Shown: positions 1 to 11,010 of the stretch, piece by piece | How positions within the stretch are numbered: position 1 is the first letter of the stretch | Layout of the letters: each line of letters opens with the position of its first letter | NCBI RefSeq assembly: GCF_000315625.1 | Contig: NW_005434652.1 | Span: 758,091-822,090 of the forward strand | DNA: 64,000 nucleotides | Direction of reading: 5' to 3' | From: Guillardia theta CCMP2712 | Lineage: Eukaryota > Cryptophyceae > Pyrenomonadales > Geminigeraceae | The notes under the pieces: model-generated | What the model was told of the DNA's origin: nothing | The model's input: only the letters and a program-made list of their open reading frames with translations | Database searches by the model: none | Program-made: the position numbers and the translations under genes

Positions 1-3000
1 TTCCTCAAAGAGCTTAGTTAGGGTTGTACGTTCACCTTCAAGCTCTCGGTTCTGAACCCAGGAAGCAATGTATGGTGCCCACCCGACATCTGTGTCGTTG
101 AGAAAAATCACTCCACCACGAGAAACGGTCGCGGGTGAAGCCTCGCGCATGTTTTCGATCTCCAAGAGCAACCTCATTGGCGGCGTAAGGGGAATCCTTT
201 CATTACTTGCCAGCGTCAGGGTCTTGTTATCGTCCATAACAGTGTTCATCGACTCAATCCATTCAGCATCGATGTCTCCGTCCAAAACAATCCATTCATG
301 TTTAACAGTTGTAGTGTTGGCTAAATCACGGAAAATCTGGGAAATCAAACCATCCTTCCATTCTCTGGTGGCTGGATGAATGTAACCATACAGTTCATTT
401 CTGGTTACTGACTTGGGATTCAAATAGTTCATTGTACTCTTCTCCCCAAAGATATTCTGAGCCTTGGACAAAGTCTTCAACATCTCTGACTTACCGCAAC
501 CTGCTGGACCAAGCACAAAAACTGACCAACGGACGACCAAGATTTCACGTAATTGCGTGCACTTCAGAATAAAAATGTCCTCTGGTTGCAATCGCAACAA
601 AGTGGCAGCCTCTGCCAACTTTGCTTCGAAGTCAAGGTCCCTATTTCTTGGCACCAAGTCGAGAGAACGAGGAAACAAATCGTTGAGCATACCCATGCTG
701 CAAATCTCTTGTCAGAAGGCAATCATGTTCAGATATGATCATATACTCACAAAATTCCAACGTCATCCGCCACAAGCTTTCCCAGATTAAAATCACGGAG
801 AGCCCTCAGAAGCACTTTGTCCTCTGTATTCTCACGGTCCAATCTTCGTAATCCACCAGCAACAGCAAGTGTCGTCTTTACAGCCCTCAATTTCCAATCA
901 TAGTGACGCTGGGCTGACAGCAAGGCCTCACTCAACCGGTACAAGATCATAAACTTTCGCGCTAAGACCTTTCCTTCCGCATACCTGAAATAAAGATATC
1001 AATACCAATTTGTAAGCCTTCAGTATGCATACCCTTCTGACATCAGCATAATTTCTGCGATGAGATCCATATCCGGAGTAACCATTGCACAGGGACGAAA
1101 CAACGCTTTTACACTTTCTGGTAATTCAGTTCTACCCGCATAACCTGCAGCAAAAAAAACGTGAATAAGATTCGCAAAATCATCCAACGGAGAAAAGAAA
1201 AGAAAGACAAGTAAACCTACCGGGATTCATAGTAATGAATCCGCAACAGAAAGGCTCATGATTCAAGGGGATGTCATCGTCCTCGAAGATAAATCGACGT
1301 TTCTTTGCGCGAATAGCATCTAGGATGCATTTGTATTGTGTGCTCGTCACGGAGAGAACGGAAATGTCGATCCGATTGAACTCGTCAAAGCAACCCCAAG
1401 CCCCTGCTTGTGCTAGCCCTTTGAAGATCTGGCCCATGCTCTTATAGTCCATCTGATCCGAGCAATTGAACACGTACACCATAATACCCAGAGCTCGTCC
1501 AAGATCTTTGGTTGTCTCTGTTTTTCCAGTTCCAGCGGGTCCTGCAGGAGCACCTCCGAGAATGAGTCGCATAGCCTGGGTCAGAGTGATATAACAGCGG
1601 TCAGTAAGTGGTGTGACGACAAGACATCCACAATTGCCAATGTACTCATAGCCAAAGAAACACTCGTAGTCGCAGATATTGATCTTTCCCAAATGAGTCT
1701 TTTCATCTAAGCTGAATTTGAGCTGGGACATCCACAGGAAGCATTGATTGTTTTCTGCCTTTGTTTCGATCAGTTCCAGTACCACATCACGAGCGTGCAC
1801 ATCGACTGTGACAATCATGACAATCTTCTTGCGATCATTCGAGCTGAGTTCGCCCAGGATCAGAGTGACAAAGGAAGTCAACTGCTCGATTTGTTTGCCG
1901 CTATACTCGCGCATGGCCTGCTCGTTTCCTTCTTCCATCTGTTCAAAAGTGAAATCCACTTCTTCGCGGTAAGCTATACGCGAACACGTTCCAGCAATCA
2001 TCGCGCACCAATCAAAGACGAATTCTGTCTTCGGCTTTTCTTCATATACACCGACTGCCTCCACGAGAATATGCTTCAGGCATTCATGTGTATGGACAGT
2101 CAAATTGAACAACCATGTCTCAACCGGACCCTAGCGAAAGAATCTGTTAGACTCAAGAGAAACGCGAAACAAAACAAAGATCTTTACCTCGCACGTGAAG
2201 GGAGCATGAAATGTGACATATTCCTTTTCTCCTGAATACATTCCAATTGAATCCTTCGTTGGATGACCATCTCCATCCTTCTTGAACTCCAGAGTTGAGA
2301 TGTTGTCGAAGCATTTCGGCAAATGCTTGAGTATCAGCTGCGGATTGCTTCCCTTGCTCAGAATATCCAACAAATCTGCTGATGCAACAAAGTAGAACCT
2401 GGGATATGCGAGCCTTTTTGTCTCCAGATAATCTGCGAGCGCTTTCTCGCACTTTTCTAATCCAGCAAGCATAAGTTCGATCTTTTCTAATCGTCCATCG
2501 ACATTGCAAGAATCTACCGCATTGGTTACATTTGCTGCTTCTTTCATGAGATCCTTGAATTCTACATCTACGCTGTCAAAGCGCTTTGAGTCTTCAGGCA
2601 GTTGTACCCTGATATCTGCCGATCCAACAAAAATACTCTGCAGATTTTGCCATTTCTTTTGAACCTCAGTCCAGGCCTGAATAACACTATCAACATTACC
2701 AATTTTGCGCTGCCAATTCGAGACGATCTCAAGGAATGAAGCATTGTTCTGAACATACTTGCTCCCTTGAAGATTTCCAAGCTGTACTACGCTATCTTCG
2801 AGACACTCCATTACACTTTCGTCAATTCTCAAGAGGTACATTTCTCCATCTGGTTGCAAATCAAAGCTGAAGCTCTGAACCTTCCAAGTATCTTCAATTT
2901 TCTTGAGCTGTTTTTCAATCGTCAATTCTTTCTGAGCTTTATCTACAATTTCCATGACATCATCTTCGAATTGATGGAGTTTAAGAGCAAGCAGAGCTCC

Positions 3001-6000
3001 CAAGCTGAAGTTTTCATCCATCACAAATGAGACGCCGGTTGTCTTCATCAACTGCTTCCAATGCCTTTCGCGCATAGCAGGATGGTGCAGCTCCTCAACC
3101 AGAGGTAGCGATGTCTGCATGTTCTTCACAGTATCCTCCAAACCCTTGTATCCTGGCCAGTTCTTTAAATTCTTGTTCATCCCTTTCACATGCTTTGCAA
3201 GAGTCTTGCATGCTTCACTGAGGTACTCTACATCAATTTCATCCCATCTCGTCTTCTTCCACAGATTGAATGTGTCAACTATCATCGAAATCATGTCCCA
3301 CAATTCCTTCAACATTCGTGCTTCCTTCTCGCACTGCATGGCCTCTCTATACTCGATGACATAAAGCTCAAACAACTCCTGCAGCTCATTCAATCTCTTT
3401 GCATCAGTGATAAGCTCTCGCACACTTCCCAACTGATTCTTTTCATCTCTCGGTCCATGATGAACACGATCAATTGTAGCGTACGAAATGTCGTATTGTT
3501 CTGTGAAAGTGAAAGGCATCTCTTTCTTGAAGTATGCAAAGAACTCCGCAACACGCTCCTCGAATTCTTTGGACTTCTTCTTTAGTTTTTCTGCTTCTGC
3601 TGTTTGAGCTTTGCTGTGCTTCTCTTTGGTAACTACAGCTTTCTTCTTCAGCTTATCCCATGCCTGAGGTACATGATCCAAGGCTTCAAGAACAGGTTCT
3701 TCCACTGTAATGTTGTACTTCTTTAGCAATGAACAAGTCTGTCTCAAAGGCTCAAACATGTTGTCGATGGCCTCGGTTCTTCGACGAATTTGAGTGAGAA
3801 AATTCATCACTTCAAGCAAAGAGTCTTGATCACTGACTTCCATGTCTAATTTCTGATCTGTTGATTCAACGAATGAGGATACATCTTGCACCGAGGTGAT
3901 TACTCTGTTTAGAAGAAACTCCAAGAATTTATACGACCACTTGGAGATAAGTGTTGTCAATGAATTCTTGACAGGGCGAGCATCAATTTTGAGCCATCCG
4001 ACAATTTTGGTAGCAGGAAGCTCCCTTACTTGGTCTTCAAGACTCTTGTACTTGATGATCTGCTCCTCAAAAGCTTCCAACGATGGAGATGATGCACCTT
4101 CGGCAAATTTCTGCCATTTATGGAACTCTGGAGGATCTTCGCCATTCAAGAACAGATTGAAAACTTCGTTGATGTCATGCCTCCACAAGAAAGAAAACTT
4201 TTCAAATTCTTGACGAAAGTCTTCACAATCTTTTTCGCTAATTGCAAGGTTTCTACTCACTTGACTGGTTACAAGACGAATAGAACCATTCTCATGCATA
4301 TCCGCAAGATAGTCGCCATCCTCTTCTGGTGTGTCAATACGAGCTACTAGTGTGGAAATATTGATAAACTGATTCAGCCATCCAGTGACCATATGTCTGA
4401 TTCCCTTTCCACTTGCCTGAGATACCATTGGAGGCTCAAAATTCACACTTTTCCCAACCAGCTTCATGTTGACTTCAATAAGAGGAGCCAGTTCCTGATT
4501 TGCAATTTCCTCTTTGTCCATCTGATTTCGCAGGTATTGCGCAGATTTGACAATTGCAACAACCAACCCTTCAATGATGATGTCATTCACGTAATCAACA
4601 TAGGCAAGCCATTCCGGCTTGCTCCGTGCAATTGCAATAACTTTGTTCGATGCATCCAAGTGCTTGTGAAGCTCTTCGCCACCTTTCTCAATAGTTTTCT
4701 CCCTATTCTTCATAAGGGTGAAGTGAATTTGTTGAAACTCGTCCACAGTGTAGGTCTTTCCAGCTTTCCTATCCATCATAACATTTTCAGACCATGTATT
4801 TAGAACAGATTGGGTTGATGCCACGTTGCTCTTAATATCGGTCAAAATAGCCTTGGTCTCTTTTACCAATGACATTGCCTGAGTGATGAAATCCGAGATC
4901 TGGTTGCTTTTCCAATTGAGATGTTTTATACCTTTAAGAAGAACTTTGTCGATCCCATCAAGCTTCTGCTGGATCAACGGCCTCTCAACATCAAGAACCG
5001 TGTCAAGGATTGAGTTATAAATGTTGACAATCAAATCAAGATTTCCAGTCTGTTGACGATAAGTTTCCGCCATAGAATATATCGTCATTGCAGATTGAGG
5101 GACCTCCAAGCCCAACAACAAGAAATATTTGGTTTCACGGAGAAGACAGACTAAGGCAGGATCAAAGTTGACGTACACCCAAGATGTGTTCGGATCACGT
5201 CTCAAAAGAGACTGCTTCAGTTTCTCAGCAGAAGTGTTTTCAATCTCCAAAGCCCATTCTTCTCGGTGTTGGCGTTCGTATTCCTGTTGAAACTATTATC
5301 CTGGATTCAAACAATGTGCCAGAAAAAAATCTCACCTGGAGACTATTCAAGATAGCAGAGTAGGCACGAATGCACTCTTTTCCTTCCTCGCCTGGCATAG
5401 CGAGCTTAGCGAGAGGAAATTATTCAAACTCGATCACTTACTATCAAGTATTGACTTGTTCATAGCCTTTAGTCGATTCATCGGTTCCTGTTGAAGGAAT
5501 CGTAAGGGCAAACAACAGCCAGACATCAAAAATACCTGAACTCTCTCCATCAATCCTCGCACCCACGTCACCGCTCCGGCTCTTGGAGGAGCATTATCAT
5601 TGATAGGAGGGTTGTCCTTGAACATGACAAATATCTCCTGAACTTGTTTTAGATCCATGGCGTAGGCATTCAACAGATCTGCATTCTTCTTTTCAAGGTC
5701 TGCCTGTATGATTTCCCTTTCCAACAAACCCTCAAAGCTGTCTAACAACTTGAACCTCATTAGAACTGTCACGCTGTCATCGAAAGCCTGTGTGATGACT
5801 GAAGCAAGCCTCCTCTCAAGTTCATTGATCTGGCAGCGAAAAGTGTAAAAGTCATCATCAAACTGCTTGGACTCAACGTCCATGATATCATATTTTGCTT
5901 CAATAAATACTTTGATAGACTGAAGGAAATCAACGTGAGTCTGTCGAACGCTGGTCGTCAACATTTTTCCTTTAGTTCCACCAATTTCAACACCACGATC

Positions 6001-7302
6001 ACCGCCTAGCTTGTTAAATTGCAAAATGGTCTGCATCAGATCCAAAACATCGTGGCAACGTTCGAGGAATGAATCTAATCGTGAAAAAAGAGCTGAGTTC
6101 TGAAATCTCCATGGATTTGAAGGACATTCTATGTTTGCTTTGCTCTTGTAGTCGAAGTATGCGCTTTTAAATGCAACCCCAACCTTCAAGCACAGCTTTA
6201 GATTATCAACAGCGTCTTGAGGTTCTTCAATATTCTCGAAAAGAGTCGCACCAGATACAAAGTTGCAGGCTTGTGAGATCAAAGTGTTACATAATTCTCT
6301 CAAAATGACAACAAAACGAGCTGGCGTATTGTAAAATTTTGAATTCTTCCATATCAAAAGAAGTGTATGCATGGTCGGTTTGAAATGTGGAATTAAATCT
6401 TGGAATTGTTCAGCTCCAAGCATGTTGACATATTTGACCATCGGCTCCAAGTACACAAGATTATCGTTTGCCTCCATCCTTGCCTGTGCTACTTCTTTGC
6501 ACAATCGATTGAACGCGGGAAAATAGGTGCTTTTGGTGACCTCCAGGACCTTGACAACTTTCCTAATCTTTTCACCAACAAGTTGATTGTGCAAAGAGTT
6601 CAAATTCTCTGCCTTGTTTTTCCAAAATTCTAGTTCGACTTCTGGTCCAGGATTTCCTTGCTTGAGCGCACTTTCAGGATCCATCTTCAGAATATTCTTG
6701 ATTTGCTTGGTCCACATGACAACTGCAGATTCCAGAACATGAATTCTATCTTTGTCCCTTCCAGCTGCATCCATCAGCGCTGCACCATGATTTGGTGGTA
6801 AAGGCAAAAGGGTTTTCCCCTGCGTGTTGCCGATAGTGATGTACGTTTGCGCGAGAAAGCGATGAATACTTTCGGTCACCTCTTTCGTGATCACTTCTGG
6901 CCAGCCTTCTTGGTTCCTTGGGTTAGTCAAAAGAGGAAAATAAACTTCTTGCGAGATAGCCAAGAATTGCTCAAGTGGCTGCCCAACAAATTCACAGAAA
7001 CTCATATCTTGAACAAAGTTTTCCTTGGAAACGGATCCATTGCTCTTCAACAAATAGATCGCCTTTGTTTTGAAATTTTGAGGCGGAGAAGCTGTCACAA
7101 CGCATTGATCTTTCGATTGCAAGTATATCCAAAGCAATTTCTCTGAGGGATCATCGAAAAAGCCATTGAGCAGCTTTACACCTTTTTCATCGTCCTTGAT
7201 TCGCTGAGCGATTTCGAGTTTACAGGGAAGCAGCGTGGAAGTCTGTTCGCTGATGTAATCGATTCGGGGATCAGAGGGCTTCGAATGTGACTCGTCTCCC
7301 AT
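1..7302 (-). CDS. Axonemal outer-arm dynein heavy chain (beta class), N-terminal half, runs off window
   Basis: Motor subunit of flagellar outer-arm dynein. Eight exons join with every phase closing: 7302-5536, 5487-5442, 5391-5336, 5283-2188, 2130-1221, 1144-1033, 984-751, 697-1; 2306 residues are visible, about half of a ~4500-residue chain. The start ATG opens [13 protein letters not shown]. The N-terminal tail contains the family stretch [16 protein letters not shown] and KTLLPLPP, as in beta/DNAH9-17 chains. The stem and linker follow (exons 1-4). AAA1 has Walker A GPAGTGKT near residue 1852 and Walker B-type [11 protein letters not shown]2 has Walker A GPAGCGKS near residue 2137 and the conserved [23 protein letters not shown]3-6, stalk and microtubule-binding domain lie beyond position 1. 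No damage is seen. Class assignment (outer-arm beta) rests on remembered family similarity; dynein heavy chain identity is certain. Confidence 0.95.
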
Positions 7303-8270
7303 CGCCGAATATTTGCTTCAGGGTTCAGCTTCTTTCTGCTGTGCCTTTAGTAGTTCCTCCTCGCAATGCCTTCGATCCTTAAGCTCGGGATCAACTCGAA
7401 TTCTTCCTCCCTGATTCTTGCATTCCACCGCGTCCAACCGCCGCCGCCCCTTCCGCCGTTTGTATCACTGAAAAGGGGTGGCGCCAAGCAGTCCTATGCT
7501 GCTAGACTTGTGTACGGGTGGTTTTATGTACAAACGCACTATGAGAGTTGGGGTACAGTGCAGAGGTAATATCAAACGACTGCCTCTGAGAGGGGTGGGG
7601 TCCACCTCAAGATTGACTAGCTGGCTCACTTTGAGGAAATTCCTACATATGATTCGAGCTAAATCATTCCAGGTGTCTTTTTGTCTTCAAAACAAAGATC
7701 GCGAGGTGAGCTTGCGAAAACTCTTTGCATTTTTTTAGTCAAGATGTACTTTGATACAAATGGGTGGGTCCGTAATTGAGAAAAGGTGGGGTTGTTCAAG
7801 GCGATCTGGTACAAAGCATGGGATAAAACTGTTTGATCTTTTTGAAAATCAAATTTCAAGAAAACACGCGGAAATTATCCAAGAAATGGAAACTAGCAAT
7901 TGTATATTTCAAAATAAAAACAAAGTTTGAAAATTGACAAGGAAAAGACGACAAACTTCGTCATTATCAAAAGCATCCGGTGCAGCTACTGCTTGATGCA
8001 GGCACCTGTGGCACTTGTCGCAGTTGCACACTGCACGCCGCATTCAGGAAGACCATAAACATCCAAAACAGCAAGTAAACAAAAGAACTACATCATAGAG
8101 AACGAAAAGCAGCCAAGAATCCTGTCCCTTCACCTTGTGAATTGATTGGTATGCCGCGACGTCTCGACCCAGATTCCCGAGCGCTCCCTAGGAGCGACGG
8201 CGGAACCCTGCATTTTGCCACGAGTTTAGCTTGTATGGTCTGATATAACTCGATTGCCTAAACTGAACAT
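7303..8270. promoter_or_regulatory. Divergent intergenic region between dynein and SUN genes
   Basis: This 968-bp spacer separates two genes transcribed away from each other, so it must hold both promoters. The dynein side (7430-7620) carries several G-rich runs on the + strand, such as GGGGTGG and TTGGGGTAC, which read C-rich on the dynein coding strand. The remainder is AT-rich. I see no convincing gene or RNA; short ORFs here show no family resemblance. Confidence 0.5.
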
Positions 8271-10460
8271 ATGATTTCAGATGAGGGAATGAAAAGTCGC
8301 CCGACGCAAGACGAATTCTTGTTGACAGCTTCACACATTCTAAAATCTCCCCACAACTACAATCCAGTTCACGCCCACAATACCAGGTACGAGCTTGATT
8401 TTCATTTGCAATCCGTATGATATTCAGAATGTAACAAGGTATAAGCGTTGGTATAGTTCAACATTCACAGAGCCCAAGAGACAAGGATTTGAGATTGGAA
8501 GCTGGTGCAATGTGACAATTCTAACCATAGTGTGCATGTTATGTTTTGGATTAGCTGTTATCTGCTTAGGTATACAGAATTCATCGAAAAAAACATGTTC
8601 TAATCATTACTTAGTTGGTTCGGAAGGATATAGCATGGTGATCAGTCCCATGATCTTCATTTCCAGCGATTATCACAGCTTGCAAGATTTGCACAGTGCA
8701 GTACAGAATCTACAGAAAGAACAGAAATTCATAAATCAGGAAATTGAAAGCTTTCTTCGATACAAGAACTACATCGAGAACACTAGCCAAAGGGTATTTC
8801 CTGTTTGCACTTGTAATACTTCATACAGTAAGATGTTGTCAGTTGTCGTCTTTGCTGACGCAAATTGACATTGCAAACCTGGAAACCGATTCTGCGATTA
8901 ACCAAATGGTATGACCCATGTCTTGGAGGGATAAAGACTTATTTTTTTTTTCTGATACAACGTTTTCAGACTGTCTTTGATAAAAAAGTTGATAATTTCT
9001 CGACTTCCGTACTTACTGAAGTGGAAGATGTCATGAACGAATTACGATCACAAATCGGAATCAATGAAACTGAGAATACAGAAAACTTGGATTCTCTTCA
9101 GCGTGAAATATCAGAACTTAGCAAGATTTTAACGCTTTACCACGACAGAAAAGCTACTGTTGAGGTTGTGCATACCGTTCTTGAGGAAAATAAGAAATCT
9201 GATTTCTTGCAGAGCACCTTTGATGCGAGAAGCAACTTGATCAATGGCGTGTCTGAAAACATCGATCTCAACCACATTCAGCAGTCCCTGCGGGAAACAA
9301 TAGAAACTTTTGCTAGGAATGCTTCAGGATTAAGGTACCTGAGCTTATTGCTGAACCCTATGACTTGACACATCGATGTGCAGATTCTTCGATGAAGTCA
9401 AAAATGATGTCATTTTGCAAAGCGTAAAAGAAATTTCTAAACGGGAACAAATACTAATCCAGAAAACAATGGACGCAATGTCGTACGATAAATTGATCCC
9501 GGTAAGGCAATCCAGCGACTTGCTTGTCATATCGCTAAACTCATTCTAGAAGGAGTCGGCCTTCGAAGCTCTACGACATTTGTACAGGAATCAAATTGCT
9601 GGCGTGGACTGGATGCTTTCGGTGAACGGAGCAGAGGTTTTAGATCATTCGCCATCATTCGACACATGCTCAGGTGATCGACACTGGTCGACACTTGTGG
9701 ATGAAAAGCTCAATGATTTTTACTTTTCGAAACTTATTGCCCTCCACTGATTCCAAGTTTCAGATCATTCATGGTACGGTACATGGTTTGTATGCGCATC
9801 CATGAACGTCTTGCAACCTCCATTGCAATCGCAGCCGTCGACAGCACTTCAAGTAATGCATTTGTAAGACTTTTGAGAATGCCTAACAAATAGACAGTTA
9901 TCACCGTCTTGGACAGATGGAAAATCATCAAGCGCTTTAGGTCATTGTTGGGCTTTGAAGGGATCAAATGGGTTTCTTGAGGTCATTGACACGTGCTTTT
10001 CCTCGCTTGCCTAAATGTGCCTCGAATGTCTAGGTAAAGCTTGCACGCCCGGTGGTTCCCAAGAAAATATTGGTGCACAGCATTCCCATCGAAATTTCCC
10101 CTGGACATGGGAAAAGTGCAATCAAGAACTTCGCTATTATGGTACGATCTGTTGAAGGTACTTGCAGAACTTCGTAATTTGAATTCGACAGGGGAGGATT
10201 GATGGGCAATACCACATGGTGCTAAATGCAACCCATAACCCCTCATCGCTGACATCCCTTGAATCAAATGAGGGATTCGAAGTCGAAGTCGAGGTAAATT
10301 CGCTCTGTCCAAGTTGATTGTTGATACTTGTGCTCATCAGAATCAAATCATGATACAACAAGTTCGAGTGGAGGTGTACTCGAATCATGGCAATGAGTAT
10401 TTCACTTGCTTTTACCATATCGCATTGATTGGGGAAGATTCTTCTGCTGAAGTTGCCTAG
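8271..10460 (+). CDS. SUN-domain (Sad1/UNC-84) nuclear-envelope protein
   Basis: Inner-nuclear-membrane half of a LINC bridge, expected to bind KASH partners in the perinuclear space. Eleven exons close in phase: 8271-8386, 8439-8793, 8843-8908, 8970-9334, 9384-9501, 9550-9673, 9764-9852, 9898-9981, 10034-10141, 10192-10293, 10341-10460; 548 residues. Residues 1-60 are nucleoplasmic and basic. A single membrane segment lies at about 63-83 (LTIVCMLCFGLAVICLG). A coiled-coil-prone region spans about 100-360. The C-terminal SUN domain (about 375-540) shows SVNGAEVLDHSPSF, then GHCWALKGSNGFLEVKL, then the hallmark VRVEVYSNHGNEYFTCFYH. Length and order match animal and plant SUN proteins. The first intron uses the acceptor AACAAG at 8438; the upstream acceptor at ATTCAG would give a stop. 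The domain call is firm because four separate exons each contribute a recognised SUN segment. Confidence 0.9.
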
Positions 10461-11010
10461 TTATGTAAAGGTTGTGTGCAACATAAATTGCTTTCATATG
10501 TATGGCCGTCTCAATTCACTTCTACGCTCATGTTAGTTTACATTGAACTTCAATTTATACACATGAAACATAAATTCAAACTAAAGAAATATGAAGCATT
10601 GGAATATTAGAAGTACACAAGCATAGTCATTCACATATGAACGTCTGAGCTGATTCAATAATCTTCTTCCTTGGTTTGCATTCTTGTCTTGTCTCGTCTT
10701 GCGATAATGTAGAGTGAGAGTTCCTGTCCACCAAAAAAAACCCTACCCCTCCGTCGTGGCCAACCTTTTAGACGAACTCCCGATGGTATATCCCTTCTCA
10801 CTTTATCATATCAGACGACTTAATAGAATCACGACCTTTGCCTTATCACTCTATCTCACCGATGTTCCCTACCCCCACCATGGCATTGGTACCACCCCCC
10901 AAATATCAAAGATCACCCCCTCTTCATAGAATAGATACCCCATTGAAGTATACAGGGGTCATCACCACTACCCCCTCTCATCACCCTCGCGCCTCTGCAG
11001 CAGCTTCCGT
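10461..11010. promoter_or_regulatory. Intergenic region upstream of MPP-alpha
   Basis: 550 bp. The first half is AT-rich and probably holds the 3' end of the SUN transcript. From 10735 to 11000 it is C-rich with repeated CCCTACCCC-type blocks at 10741, 10868 and 10967, followed closely by the MPP-alpha start. No gene is seen. Confidence 0.5.

Noticed and set aside
1744-2235. + strand ORF of 163 residues opposite the dynein gene
   Set aside because: It is antisense to the AAA1 region of dynein, with no family features.
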